64,000 nt of DNA from Hydrangea macrophylla (GCA_033977485.1 CM066988.1:140375359-140439358), one strand, 5' to 3'. Shown: positions 1-13,139, counted from the stretch's first letter. The notes: generated by a model not told the origin, from the letters alone. A program made the numbers and translations.

Positions 1-30
1 TTCACATAACATAAACTTCAGTTACCTAAC

Positions 31-191
31 GAGTAATTCTTTGGTGACAACTTTCAAACAACTTTCACACAACCTCCTAAAAAGATGTGTTTATTCTCTC
101 CTGTGATGTCACTGGACTCTACACTGACACAGAAGAGAGATAGACACATCTTTTAGGAGGTTGTATGAAAGTTGTCACCAAAAAATTACCC
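31..191. mobile_element. Mutator-type MITE (foldback), copy 1 of a family
   Basis: The ends form long terminal inverted repeats: the left begins GAGTAATTCTTTGGTGAC and the right, reverse-complemented, begins GGGTAATTTTTTGGTGAC. The element is flanked by a perfect 9-bp direct repeat, TTACCTAAC, at 22-30 and 192-200. Long inverted repeats with a 9-bp duplication are the signature of Mutator-like non-autonomous elements. The loop (around 100-150) holds a GTCACTGGA...CAC(A)GTGACAC-like core that recurs in the element at 36107-36278. There is no coding capacity. Confidence 0.8.
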
Positions 192-396
192 TTACCTAAC
201 ACATGGAAAGTCAGTTGTAATTTGACATTTTTTAATTTAAAGAAAGATTTCAAATAAACTTATACGAGTACTTTGCTGAAAGTGAAAATAAAACCATGCA
301 ATTGTTAGCAATCAGATGTCAACACACCACCATCTCATCAGACTTGTTAATTAATTACTAAAAAAAGATGTATATATATATATATATATATATATA
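192..396. other. AT-rich non-genic stretch with TA microsatellite
   Basis: No reading frame or repeat is supported here. A (TA)n tract at about 369-395 abuts the left end of the 1.7-kb duplication. Confidence 0.5.
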
Positions 397-2114
397 ACTT
401 GTCAGTGTATAAAATCTCTAAAATGAAAAAAAGAAGTATGTATATTTAGAAGTGTGATTGGCCACATATAAGTGTGGCTATGTGACGGTTATTTGATGCA
501 TTGATAAACCATTATCATCTTAAAACAGATAAATTATTCAATGATAGAGCACGTTAGACCATATCAGCATACTGATATGGTGCGATCCTCTAATTCAAGC
601 CATACATTTGCCCCTATTTCTAGGGAATACTAACAAGCAGTTTGAAAATTATCAAATTTGCCCATCTAGTACTTCTTGTAATCTGATATGGATAAACGTA
701 AGTGTGACGGTCTTGTGAATCACTTCTCCTCAAAACCATATGAAAGTACAGTTGTTGGTCCAAATGAAAGTTCTCATAATTTCAATGGTGGACATGGACT
801 GGGCCGCTAACCCAGTTTCATAAGAAATTGGCTGGGCCTCAGGTGATCCTACTCTTCAGGATCTAGCACAATTCTATCCCAGTTTAGCCCATGGACACTC
901 TATATAATGTGAATTGGCGAGTAACGTTTTCTCTCACAAACAAATATGGATAAACTAATTCGCCGATAAACGAGGAAGCCTAAGAATAGTAAATCGTTTG
1001 TGAATATAGTTGCTTTGTTTTCATCTATCTTTGGTATTTTCAAGTTAAACAGAACATAGAAATTATGGATTCTTTATTTAATGGTTCAAAATTAGTCATA
1101 ACGAATATTCAGTTTTAGAAAATAAAAATGATGTAAATCAACATCTGAAAAAAAAAATTTCACAAAAGTGTTGTTGCATGATTAAGCAATTACGTTTTAT
1201 TAATTGGAAAGGGAGTTACTTTTATTAAAAAAAAAAAAAAAAATTTAGACAAAAGTCCCTAAAAGTAACTATCTAGAGTTTGAAGTCCAATTTGACTTTT
1301 AGTTTGTTGTCAAAGTGAGAGTTAAGGGAAATTTCACTTACGGGCCCGTTTGGTTCATGGATTCTTAGGGTAGATTTTGATTCCACCCGAAGATTACTAG
1401 TAATTTTAAAATATATCTTTGTTTGGTTTATGGAATATTTAGTGAATTTTGGGTCCCACTGGATTTAGAATCCACCCAAAGGTGGAAAATAGTGTGGATT
1501 CTAAATCCTAGCTTAGAGGTGGTATTCCTAAGGATTACTGGGGTTCTGATTTACTATTTTCATAATGCCTAAACTAGCCTTTATTAGACTATTAAACAAA
1601 CAAATAATGTGATCAGAAGAAATTTATGATTATAACTATTAATATTTTCTAAAATGGAGAGATTGGTAGATGAGATTGTTTATGATGATTTCTTATGCTT
1701 GAAACATTATATTTTATGTTAATTTAATGATTGAATTCAAATTTTGGTTGCTAAATGTTAATGATTGAAAAGTGTATATGATATTACAATAACTACATAT
1801 TTGGCATATTGTGATTTGTACGTTAGACCTATACATGTTTTATGCTTAAAAATATAATATATCTTTTGTTATTATTCAAATATATTTTAACTACATGTTA
1901 TAGTTTAGACTCATGTTCATGTCTTAATTACTCTATTTATCTCATTTTTTATGTATCATTGATTTTTAGATTTATACCATTATTTTTTTTTAATCACCCT
2001 CCATTTTTAGAGGGTTGACAATTTGATTTTAACTCATACATTCTTTTAGCCTTCAAGACTAGCTTAGGTATTTAACAATATTTCCATTTCATTTTCTTTG
2101 ACCTAACCAAACAC
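397..2114. repeat. Large direct duplication, copy 1 (truncated on the right)
   Basis: About 1718 bp repeated almost unchanged at 3781-5495, beginning TAACTTGTCAGTG and ending CCTAACCAAACAC. Both copies share small unique words throughout, with only scattered substitutions and 1-3 bp indels. This copy stops inside the PIF-like element, whereas copy 2 continues to the element's right terminus. The left junction of both copies is a TA-rich tract. No gene is contained. Confidence 0.85.
1341..2114. mobile_element. PIF/Harbinger-like element, right end missing
   Basis: It starts with the terminal motif CGGGCCCGTTTGGTTCATGG directly after TTA, as in the intact copy at 4724-5634. It breaks off at 2114 where the duplication ends, so the right inverted repeat is absent. 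Non-coding. Confidence 0.7.
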
Positions 2115-2127
2115 TATAAAACTCAAC

Positions 2128-2627
2128 AAATTGAGTTAAAATTGCCCTCAACTATAAAACTCAACAAATTGACCCTATCAACTATTTTTACTTTTCACTA
2201 ACAGCCCTTCTGTTAGGTTGTAGTTAAAAAATTGATTACTTTTATATCATGTTACCAATATAAAAGTGTTAACAACATAACATTTTTGTCTCTTCTTTGA
2301 GTCGTTGAAATTTTAAGAACAAAATTGTCTAAAATTTGGTGTACAACAAAAGGCAATTATCATGCAACAAAGGATATTTTTGTCATAAAATTTTCAATTG
2401 CTCCAAGGAGGGACAAATAGATATCATGTCGCCAATAGTTTGTATCATATGGTGCTCACATGATAGTAAAAAAATAAATTTTAAATTTTAAAAAAAGAAA
2501 GAAAAAAAAAGCGTTCTTTTTTGGGACAGAATTCTAATAGAAGGGGTTTTAGAGAAAAATGCAATGTTAAGGGGAGTTAGTTTGTCAAGTTTTATAGTTT
2601 AGGGGCGTATTTAAAAAAGAGTCATAT
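2128..2627. mobile_element. Foldback (MITE-like) element
   Basis: The left arm reads AAATTGCCCTCAACTATAAA. The reverse complement of the right arm (about 2580-2627) reads AAATACGCCCCTAAACTATA. The two match over about 45 bp, including the shared ACTATAAAACT core. The target-site duplication is unclear, so the superfamily is not assigned. The interior is AT-rich and non-coding; boundaries are approximate. Confidence 0.5.
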
Positions 2628-3233
2628 TTGAACTAAAGTGTGATTGACTTTTTTCTTTTCTTTTTTTATTTTATTTTTTATTTGTAAATTCCGATGGGAA
2701 CTTGAGTTGTTTGGAAGGAGTTGTAATACACAATAGGATTAATGTCGAATACCATTAATATTAAGGAGTTGTAAAATTGTAGGAATTGTATATAACATGA
2801 TATATCCAAAGCAAAAAAATAAAAAAAGTTAGGATTATCATGGACGGACCCAAAAAAAAAAAATGGTATACTAAAATTGTTAAAACTCTAAGAAAATTAC
2901 TTAAGTGAAAGTGCACCGATTGATAAAAGTGTAAACCACTTATGGGCATCGGTAATTATCAGTTGCTTTATATCTAAAATACTAAAACCATCCCACAAAT
3001 GAATTTACCAAAATAACCACTACGATCTAGATTTGTAATATTTGTTGATCTATCTCTGCACATAAATATACACATAACAAACAAATATACATACGCATAT
3101 AATATATACAAAAAGAGGTAATAAAAAAAAGTCCAAGAAAAAGACAAAAAAAACCAATGGATTTAGTTTATTCTAGAGTCCAATAAAAAGAAAGTTGATC
3201 TATGAGGCATATAAACATACACATAATATACAA
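2628..3233. other. AT-rich non-genic stretch
   Basis: Low-complexity A/T-rich DNA. A 62-codon minus-strand frame at 2761-2949 has runs of F/L/I typical of AT-rich noise and no recognisable motif. No gene is supported. Confidence 0.5.
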
Positions 3234-3705
3234 ATATGCATACGTATATAATATTTATACAAAAAGAGGTTTTTAAAAAAAAAGAGTTCAACAAAACGAA
3301 AAAAAAAACCAATAGATTTAGTTTATTCTAGAGTCCAAAAAGAAAAAACCAACCAAACACATAGATGTTGTTATTAAGTTATAGGACTCTTATGACATGG
3401 ACACACTACAAATAAAAAAGTGGTATACTAAACTTTTAAAACTCTAAATTCTAAGGAAAATAAATATGCATACGTATATAATATATATACAAAAAGAGGT
3501 TTTAAAAAAAAAAAAAAAAAGAGTTCAACAAAACGAAAAAAAAAAAAACCAATAGATTTAGTTTATTCCAGAGTCCAAAAAGAAAAAACCAACCAAACAC
3601 ATAGATGTTGTTATTAAGTTGTAGGACTCTTATGACATGGACACACTACAAATAAAAAAGTGGTATACTAAACTTTTAAAACTCTAAATTCTAAGAAAAA
3701 TAGTT
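3234..3705. repeat. Two-copy tandem duplication, unit about 240 bp
   Basis: The block starting ATGCATACGTATATAATAT and including TAGATGTTGTTATTAAGTT occurs at about 3236-3456 and again at about 3467-3700, with one or two substitutions and A-run length changes. A diverged third start is seen around 3090. Non-coding. Confidence 0.75.
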
Positions 3706-3780
3706 AAGTAAAAGTGCACCGATTGATAAAAGTGTAAAATACTTATGCACATTGGTACATTTATATATATTATAGATATA

Positions 3781-5495
3781 TAACTTGTCAGTGTATAAAA
3801 ACTCTAAAATGAAAAAAGAAGTATGTATATTTAGAAGTGTGATTGGCCACGTATAAGTGTGGCTATGCGACAGTTATTTGATGCATTGATGAACCATTAA
3901 CATCTTAAAACAGATAAATTATTCAGTGATAGAGCACGTTAGACCACATCAGCATACTGATATGATGCGATCCTCTAATTCAGGCCATACATCTGCCCCT
4001 ATTTCTAAGGGATACTAACAAGCAGTTTGAAAATTTTCAAACTTGCCTATCTAGTACTTCTTGTAATCTGATATGGATAAACGTAAGTGTGACGGTCTTG
4101 TGAATCACTTCTCCTCAAAACAATATGAAAAGTACAGTTGTTGGTCCAAATGAAAGTTCTCATAATTTCAATGGTGGACATGGACTGGGCCGCTAACCCA
4201 GTTTCATAAGAAATTGGCTGGGCCTCAGGTGATCCTACTCTTCTGGATCTAGCACAATTCTATCCCAGTTTAGCCCATGCACTCTATATAATGTGAATTG
4301 GCGAGTAACGTTTTCTCTCACAAACAAATATGGATAAACTAATTCGCCGATAAACGAGGAAGCCTAAGAATAGTAAATCGTTTGTGAATATAGTTGCTTT
4401 GTTTTCATCTACCTTTGGTATTTTCAAGTTAAACAGAACATAGAAATTATGGATTCTTTATTTAATGGTTCAAAATTAGTCATAACGAATATTCAGTTTT
4501 AGAAAATAAAAATGATGTAAATCAACATCTGAAAAAAAAAATCACAAAAGTGTTGTTGCATGATTAAGCAATTACGTTTTATTAATTGGAAAGGGAGTTA
4601 CTTTTATTAAAAAAATAAAATAAAAATTTAGGCAAAAGTCCCTAAAAATAACTATCTAGAGTTTGAAGTCCAATTTGACTTTTAGTTTGTTGTCAAAGTG
4701 AGAGTTAAGGGAAATTTCACTTACGGCCCGTTTGGTTCATGGATTCTTAGGGTGGATTTTGATTCCACCCGAAGATTACTAGTAATTTTAAAATATATCT
4801 TTGTTTGGTTTATGGAATATTTAGTGAATTTTTGGTCCCACTGGATTGAGAATCCACCCAAAGGTGGAAAATAGTGTGGATTCTAAATCCTAGCTTAGAG
4901 GTGGTATTCCTAAGGATTACTGGGGTTCTGATTTACTATTTTCATAATGCCTAAACTAGCCTTTATTAGACTATTAAACAAACAAATAATGTGATCAGAA
5001 GAAATTTATGATTATAACTATTATTATTTTCTAAAATGGAGAGATTGGTAGATGAGATTGTTTATGATGATTTCTTATGCTTGAAACATTATATTTTATG
5101 TTAGTTTAATGATTGAATTCAAATTTTGGTTGCTAAATGTTAATGATTGAAAAGTCTATATGATATTACAATAACTACATATTTGGCATATTGTGATTTG
5201 TACGTTAGACCTATACATGTTTTATGCTTAAAAAAATAATATATCTTTTGTTATTATTCAAATATATTTTAACTACATGTAATAGTTTAGACTCATGTTC
5301 ATGTCTTAATTACTTTATTTATCTCATTTTTTATGTGTCATTGATTTTTAGATTTATATCATTATTTTTTTTAATCACCCTCCATTTTTAGAGGGTTGAC
5401 AATTTGATTTTAACTCATATATTCTTTTAACCTTCAAGACTAGCTTAGGTATTTAACAATATTTCCATTTCATTTTCTTTGACCTAACCAAACAC
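3781..5495. repeat. Large direct duplication, copy 2
   Basis: Partner of 397-2114 (offset about 3.38 kb). It carries the same order of unique words and extends on the right into the intact PIF-like element, so this copy preserves the more complete structure. Confidence 0.85.
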
Positions 5496-5634
5496 CGGGT
5501 TCTAAATCCAGCTAGAATTCTACTGGTGAACCAAACATTCTGCAGGGATTCAGATTCCTGGTAAAATGATTACTGGTATTATGATTCCTATTAATCAGAA
5601 TCCACCTAAAATAATCCGTGAACCAAACGGGCCG
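4724..5634. mobile_element. PIF/Harbinger-like non-autonomous element, complete
   Basis: Terminal inverted repeats CGGCCCGTTTGGTTCATGG (left) and CGGCCCGTTTGGTTCACGG (right, reverse complement) are flanked by the 3-bp duplication TTA at 4721-4723 and 5635-5637. A TWA duplication with this kind of terminus points to the PIF/Harbinger superfamily. The 911-bp body is AT-rich with no transposase frame. Confidence 0.8.
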
Positions 5635-5637
5635 TTA

Positions 5638-6188
5638 AAATTTTTGTATGGAGTATCTTTCCCTAATCAAGAATCTTAATTGTTCTTAAGTCTCAAAATT
5701 CTTAAATTGTCCCAAAATAAAATTTAGGTTAAAGTCCCTAGAATAAAAAATAAAAATTAAAAAGTAGACGGAGATAGAATGATTTGTTTTTGTTTTTTTT
5801 TTTTCCCCTGATAAGTTGAAAATGAAGCTATTGTTCGCTTAAAGTGGAAAAACCAAAATTTCCAGCCGATAACATAAACATAGAGCGACTGCGAAGAAAA
5901 ATATAAAAAAATAAAAATAAAAATAAAAATAAAAGACTCAATCAGTTAATACATTCCATTCCATGAAATAAAAAGACACAGTGCACGTGGTAACAAGAAG
6001 ACCTCGAAACGAAGACAATCATATACTCACAGTTTTCTTAGAATATTCAATTGATGCGAATGATAAAGATGACTGCGAACACCACAATAAATTAGCTGTC
6101 ATGTGTTGGCCAATTATCACTCACACAATGATATATATGATATATAAAATGTTGGGTGATCTGGACCTCTTGAACCTACATTTGAATC
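5638..6188. other. Non-genic AT-rich stretch
   Basis: A-rich DNA with no supported gene. The 98-codon plus-strand frame at 5981-6277 has no recognisable domain and runs into the split MITE at 6192, so it is treated as chance. Confidence 0.5.
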
Positions 6189-7180
6189 TTAGGGACCGTT
6201 TGGAAATCGTGAGAAATTTGGGATGGCTACCAGAAATGCTCCATCACGCCGCAATTATAGGGCATGTTTGGAAATGATGAAAAACATCAGCTGGTTTAGG
6301 CCAGTTCTCATTTTTATTTAGTTTGTATGAAAATTAATGTTGCATCAATTTGATTAAAAAAAATCAGTTTTTTTTAAGGGTCAAGTTAGATACAGACTCT
6401 TATTTACATTTACATAAAAAGAAGCTACAAATTATATAATTTTTTAGAGACAGTTCTTGTCACGTCCCGACGTATCATAAATACGAAAATCATTTAATTT
6501 TCTTTATATATCCGTAGGTCGCGACAGTTTGAAGGATCGATTCCGTCACAAATGTCGAACAAGATATTAATATGAATCAGAGTAGAACAATCAAAGCTTA
6601 CAAAATTTTACCAAATTCATAATTATTACAGCACGTGATTACTAAAGGCACAACTCGTCTTGAAAACAAAATAATATCTATTATCTATTACAGTCATCCT
6701 TATTACAAATTCAGTTTATAACATAAAGCCGTAATAATAAATTCCTTCTCCGTAGTTTCAGTTCGCATAGTCATAGAGTCCAGCATGATCATAATCTGAA
6801 AAGCCTAGACACGAATGTTCAGGGCGCATCAACGCCGTCAGCTTTATGAAGCTGGTGAGTATTAAAAATATATACTTGAATGTAAAACATACTTACTATT
6901 TCCCATATCACGGTTCCATTATCCAACAGGTTAACAATATAGAAATGAGTTCATATTATAAAACAGTAAGGATAACATTAATAAACTTTAATTCATAACA
7001 CATGTGACAGTGTATGGAAACAATGCAACAAATCTCATCTTATTGACTCTTTTTTCTCGACAAATACATCAACCTAACTCTCTCACTCCAGTATCTTGAA
7101 ACACTAAGGTGACCACAGTTTAGTACAGGGCTACCAGGGAGTGTCCAGTTTGCCTCACACTTTAGTACGGGGGTACCAGG

Positions 7181-8504
7181 TGTTAGGGATATATACTAAA
7201 AGTCATGCTTTATGTAGTTGATTTATTATTCATTTAATAAAATCAGTTAATCCATTTTTTTATGAGAATCTGTGTGGGCAATGTTTGTATTATATTATTT
7301 TTTTAATATTATGCATGTGTGTCTCTCATTCTATATAGTGGGTGGTTTGGTGTGTAGAATTCGGCTTACACACGGAAGATCAGGCCATCAGATATTATAG
7401 AATGTAAGATTTTGGTTTACAGTCTTAGATGGAATTGGACACACCATCGGTAGGACTGCAGTATGGTGTTGTAGTAGGTTTGTCTTGACTACGAAAAACG
7501 GTATAGTTTCAACTCACTATACTGGTACACTTTGTGTATTAAACGGGACTGACTTGGGGTAATTATCTTTATACTGACTTATAAGATAATTAATACCTCA
7601 TGGTATTATGAGTGCTTATGCTCTAAATCCTAAGTTAATTTGCAGACACGTACATTTGATATTTACACTTTGATCCCTAAAATGGTGAGATCCTTAAATG
7701 GGTCAATATCTCATTGGATTGGGTGGCAATATTAATTGTGTGGTGGATATTAATTAATGATGGAATCCATATCTCAATTTTGGGATTGATGATATCCCCT
7801 TGAGAAAGCTTATAAGTTTTGATTATGTCAAACCCTGCAGGTGGATTTTGTATCCGACATATCAGATAAGTTAAGCAGAGGATCTCAAGGAATTTTAAGA
7901 AATTAATTAAATATGATTGTCAGTAATTATATTTAATTAATGGATATCTGTAATCTTAACATGGGGAGATAATAAGCATTTAATAACATGGAGCTCGAAA
8001 TATATATTTTGAGATAAGGGTAGGAGTGCAATTATAATTCTGTAGTGGTATGAATTATAATTTATGAAAATAGAAATCTGATTCAGTTCGAATTAGGGTT
8101 TCCTAATTCCATAAGAAAGCCTATTTCTTATTGACTTCTTATGGTCTCTATCGTAGCTTATATATATGATGTTTTGGCTCTCTCCTCAGTTAGCGTTTTT
8201 CTATATAGAGAATTATAACTCGGAATATAAAAGAGAGCGTAAAAGAGGGAGAGCAGAAAACAGAAAGGATTTCGAAAGAGCCCACACTCAGTTCAATATT
8301 CTGGCAGCAAAGGAATACGGTGGAAGATCGTGAGCTATTATCGAGCCCGTGTTCTCGATTCGTCTATTACAGCAATCCGTTTTAGCAGTTTAAGGTAATC
8401 CTAGTTCCGCCCTTGTAGGGTTATTGTAGTTTTCACGTAATTTTTTTTTGCAGTACCAACTTATACGCGCTGTCAATGGATTCTGGGAACACAGTTTCCT
8501 AACA
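7181..8504 (+). mobile_element. Solo LTR nested in A (probably Ty1/copia)
   Basis: It starts TGTTAGGGATATATAC and ends GTTTCCTAACA, and is flanked by a perfect 5-bp duplication CCAGG (7176-7180 and 8505-8509). It contains a TATATATA promoter-like sequence near 8158 and no coding capacity. The 1324-bp length and the TGTTAGG...CCTAACA termini suggest copia; the superfamily call is an inference. Confidence 0.75.
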
Positions 8505-9640
8505 CCAGGGAGTGTCTAATGCCTCACACTTTAGCCATACCACGTATGTCAGGGAGTGTCCAGTATGTCACACTTTAGCACTACCATGGCTGTCAGGGAA
8601 TGTCTAAGTCGGTGTCACACACTTTAGCGCTACCATGGGCGCCAGGGAGTGTCCAGTTTTGTCACCGTCGCATTTCAAAGATACTCTAACCCGTTTTCTC
8701 AAACCTTCACACTTTGGTACACAATTACCAGGGAGTGTCCAATCACAATATCAACTATTTACTCTTTTTCACACTAACCCACACTCACCATGAATGCCAA
8801 ACTGACTCCACATGTATGTCATGAAACTTTATACAGAATATGTAAAGTACCGGAAATGTTAATCATGTATATACGAGAAGAATCGAATCCATAATCCTTC
8901 ATTTATAACAAAAATATAACTAACAAGACTCTAATTTAACATATCTCCCAAACAGTATCTTAAAAACCCATAAAACTTCATCCAAAGAGTTCCTTAACAG
9001 AAAACAGACAAAAAAGCATAAAAGGCCAGTCGCTCGCGCGATATGCCCATTTTTCGATTTTCTTTTAAAACTTTTCCAACTGTCAAAATCTACACAAATC
9101 GCACACGCAGGCCGCTTGCGCGATATGCCACTTTTTCAATTTTCTTTTAAAAACTTTTCTATCTGCCAGAAAGTACACAGGGCGCGCGTGCAGGCCGCTC
9201 ACGCGATTGTGCCCGTGAGTTACTGCAGAAACTTCATCTTCTTCGCAAAATCCCATGTTTTCAGTTTTAATTCTTGACCCGTTTTGAAATCTGAAAGCAT
9301 ACATTACATGTAATATATGAATTTCTTTGTTTTTCTACAAGGATTAATAATCTACAATCAATTTAACACGAATCAATTCGTAGCTCTCAGATTTTACGAA
9401 AAATCGAGAGACGTCAAAACTTTGTTTCTAATATACGCCGCGATACGAATGAATTAGGCTCTAATACTTAAACAGTAGTCTCTATGTACTATAATATTTC
9501 ATATTCATCTCTTAAAACAAATTTTGGTTAAGTTTGAAAAATCACCATTTTTGAGCTTCAAGCTTTCATACGAAAATTAACAATGATGGTTTATAATTCT
9601 AACAATACAAACAGTAATCTAAGCATGGAATACATTCTAA

Positions 9641-10544
9641 GAGGCTGTTTGTTATTGCATTTGGGGCTGGAAAACACAGTTTTAGGAGCCAAAAGTAGTT
9701 TAGAACTGTTTGGTTTCCCAAATTGTGATGGCCAAACGCAGTTCTAAGGAGGGCAAAATCGCAGATATTGATAAGCAGGGAATGGCCTATTATATATTTC
9801 ACTACTTGTTTGGGTTTGATCACTGTACATGTGACAAAATTACATAGTTACCCATATTCTTATCTCTTTATTACATATCATGTCTTAATAAATCCAAAAT
9901 TTTCATCCATTCGTCTTAAAAGTAAACAAAAATAAATAACAAAATTCAAAGAAACAGAAGAGCGGTATATCTATGAGAGTATTTTTGCTCACACAATTTT
10001 GGTTCAACATTGCTCACTTAGGCTTTCATTGGGTGACATGTTTGGATATATTATGCATCCTAGTGGTTTATGGCTTGGTCCTAACAAGTGTAAATTGGTC
10101 CCAAAGTATCGTAGCAAAATATTTCAATATTGAAATTCAATATTTTGGGATCAATTTACACCTTGTTGGGACTAAATTGGAATGTATTATATATCCCAAA
10201 CAACCATCAAAATCACAAGGCATGTACGGTAGAATGACCCATATCTAAATCATTAATTAAAATATTTAACAAATTAATTGTTAATTAAAAGTTAGTAATG
10301 TTAATACATATTGACATATCACAAACATATAAATATTATACTCTAAGGGTACAATTGACTTTTATACATTCATAACCACGTTCTACTTTCTTTGAACCAA
10401 ACATATTCATAAGCTGTTCAGACAACATAATCAGTTGCACAAGATATATCCAAACACCCAAACCATAATAAGCAATTATACTTATAAGCAGATGTAGCAA
10501 TCACGATCAAAATCGCATAAGCAAAAGCACAGACAAACAGGCTC
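9641..10544. mobile_element. PIF/Harbinger-like element nested in A
   Basis: The left terminus GAGGCTGTTTGTTATTGC and the right terminus (reverse complement GAGCCTGTTTGTCTGTGC) are flanked by TAA at 9638-9640 and 10545-10547. Element B lacks this block at the equivalent place (around 34045), which gives an empty site for comparison. A CTAAG reading of the duplication is also possible. Confidence 0.65.
10037..10205. mobile_element. Foldback MITE nested in the PIF-like element
   Basis: The two arms pair over about 75 bp: AAGTGTAAATTGGTCCCAAA on the left against AGGTGTAAATTGATCCCAAA in the reverse complement of the right. The centre is at about 10130. The 91-codon frame over it reads through a palindrome and is not a gene. 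Superfamily not assigned. Confidence 0.6.
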
Positions 10545-11633
10545 TAAGTGAGTTCTAAATACTCACTGTGATAAAGATGAAGTGTGTGTTGAGAGAGAAG
10601 TCAAGAAATAAAGAATCTAACAACAAACTTGGGTATGATGTGAAGCTTTCTCTCTCTAAGATAAATTCTGAAAAACTCTCTGAAACTCTCTCTATAACAG
10701 TTATGAAATCAGGTGCAGATTGTGAGAGTGTGAAGTGAATATATAGAAACCCACTTTAGGATATTTGGGGGCCAAGAACATCGTTGATTACTCAACAAAT
10801 GAGTTTAATTCAAAATTTTAATTCTAAATAATACACAACTCGTATACACATAGTATGTATAATCACATATTTGAAGGGAGGTTTTGGCTACTAGAGGTCA
10901 AGCTTGAGTTGTTTGACAAATCTAGTTTCTAGGCATAAACTAACACGTACACTACAAGCATGCCAAACAAAGCCAACACAAGTTGTCTAGGAATTTATAT
11001 AAGTGTTTGGGAACACAATTTAAGGCACTAAGTCAACACACACACACAAATAGCATTCCCAAACAAGCCCTAATCAATGATTAGTTGCCATAAATGGAAA
11101 TAAAGCATAAGTCACTTCTTGCTTTACGTCAATTCCAAAAATCTGTGGAAGTTTAACGCGGCGCGGACAGGTTTTAACATAAACTGGTATTTTCTCGGCG
11201 CGTTGATCACCACTAAAATATAGAAAATTTATTTTAATATAAGAAATAATTTTTCGGTTTTTTTTTTTAAATATAAAAAAATACAGTTTGAGTTCAAAGT
11301 AAATATTTCCATCGTTTTGAAAAAACAGTTTTGATATTCAACACAGGTACTTCTAAATTTATAAAAATTACAATTTGACCCCAATTAAAGAATATTCTTT
11401 AAGAAATGAGATAAGAAATTAGATTTAAAACATGAGAAAAATAAAACTAGGAATACAGGTTAAATATGTAAATGCAATTTAAAATTAAATAAAAATGCAG
11501 GTTGTTACAGTTCTTCTCTGAATAACAAATTCAATAATTGTGCTACCCAAACAGTCTCTCAAGTTTCTAAATAGCGAAAGGGAACCACAATTGTGGTAGC
11601 AATCGTGCCAACGCAATTCCAAACAGATCCTTA

Positions 11634-12461
11634 ACAACTTCATCAAGAACTGTATCGCTTGTAGGAATATATATATATATATACACACACACAAAGGCAA
11701 TATATATATATATATATATATTTTGGTATCATGCTCAAACCCTCACCCTCAACAAAGGGGGACAACAACCCTCAACATAGGAGGGACAACAAATACCACA
11801 TGAGTGTAACAACATGCAATAAACGCCTTGGTACAAAGGCAAAATATGTGTCACACATTGATCTCAATTGGTCAACAGATTCATATTATTGATGATAATT
11901 GTTATACAAGGACATTGTGCTATGTGATGGACCAAATATTTGCTCAATTGATAGAAAAGCATCACTCTATTAGAATAGACATTCTTTGCCATATGACATA
12001 GTTTACATATGCGATTCAAACTAACATTACTTTAGGAAAAAACAAGTTAGTTAAAACTTAACTAGTAAGAATTATTTATTTATCCTTAATGGGCCCTTAT
12101 ATTTAACCATAAATTGTAGTGACCAGAAGTTGCAAATTATAGTTTATAACTTAGAAAAAGATGAAATGAAGTATTTAGTGTAGCTTGTAGCTTCAGGGCT
12201 TATAGTCTTTTTTAACTTATTTAAGGCCCAAAAGCCACTTTATTAGAAGCTGGATTGGAGGTACTTTTCTGGCTTTTAGCTTATTTGTCATTTAATGAAT
12301 CTTTTATTTGACATCCTTGTCATTTATTCTTTTTTCTATTGACATCAATTACCCTCATTAAATTAAACACCCACCCACCCCCAAAAGAAGGGGAAAAAAA
12401 ACCCTATCATTATTCATCTTCTCTCTTCACATATTAAAAATTAATTAATTGAGATGTGTAA
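11634..12461. other. Non-genic stretch with TA/CA microsatellites
   Basis: TA/CA repeats lie at about 11667-11721. The stretch at 12089-12461, with 34936-35180 on the other side of element B, may be halves of an older transposon (GGGCCCTTATATTT against a right end GGCCCCATTTGTTGC), but the match is too weak to call. No gene. Confidence 0.4.
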
Positions 12462-13139
12462 TGTCACGCCCCAACGTAGCATAAATAAGGAAAGCATTTA
12501 ATTTCCTTTATGGACCCGTAGGTCGCAACAGTTTGAAGGATCGATTCCGTCCCAAACGTCGAACAACAAAACATAATAATCAGAGCAGAGCAATCAAGGC
12601 TTATAAAATTTTTCTAACTTATTACATCTTATGATACGGGGTCAACTAAGGCACAGACCGCCTTAAAATAAAATAATAACTTAGTGTCTGTTACAGTCAT
12701 CCTTACAAAACAAACAATTTAAAACTTAAAACATATAACTTAAAGCATATAATCAATAAACAGCTTTCTCATTCCAAAGGCAGCCATTCTCAGTTAGCGT
12801 AGTCATAAGATTCCTCCTGATTGTAACCTGAAAAGCCTGAACACGAATGTCCAGGACGCATCAACGTCGTCAGCTTCAAGAAGCTGGTGAGTATTAAAAA
12901 CATAACTTTAAATGTAAAACATACTCATTTACCTTTTTCCATTTTCAATTTGTAAAATCAATAATTTGACATAGAGAGAATTTAATTTATAAACCAACGA
13001 GGAATATATTGAAAGTCATTCATTCATAAAGCATATGATCGTGTATGAGACAATGCACCACACTCATCTTGCCGACTCTTTTCTCTCGACAGACACAACA
13101 ACCCACTATCTTACTCCTGGTATCTTTGAAACACTAGGA

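Larger units (their letters stand above)
6458..11509 (+). mobile_element. Solo LTR A (large, TGTCACG...TTACA family)
   Basis: It begins TGTCACGTCCCGACG, ends GCAGGTTGTTACA, and is flanked by a perfect 5-bp duplication GTTCT (6453-6457 and 11510-11514). Removing the nested elements at 7181-8504 and 9641-10544 leaves about 2.8 kb. There is no second copy of its ends, no primer-binding site and no gag or pol, so a solo LTR fits best. It shares sequence and order with element B (for example GAAGGATCGATTCCGTC near the start and TACTCACTGTGAT near the end). The middle holds a degenerate array of CACACTTTAG / CAGGGAGTGTCCA words. The retrotransposon lineage is not determined. Confidence 0.75.
6192..11630. 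mobile_element. PIF/Harbinger-like MITE split by solo LTR A
   Basis: The left end GGGACCGTTTGGAA (6192) and right end TTCCAAACAGATCC (ending 11630) are inverted repeats flanked by TTA at 6189-6191 and 11631-11633. Removing the 5-kb LTR inserted at 6458-11509 restores an element of about 380 bp. Non-coding. Confidence 0.6.

Noticed and set aside
5981..6277. 98-residue plus-strand frame
   Set aside because: No recognisable motif, low-complexity surroundings, and it runs across the start of a MITE.
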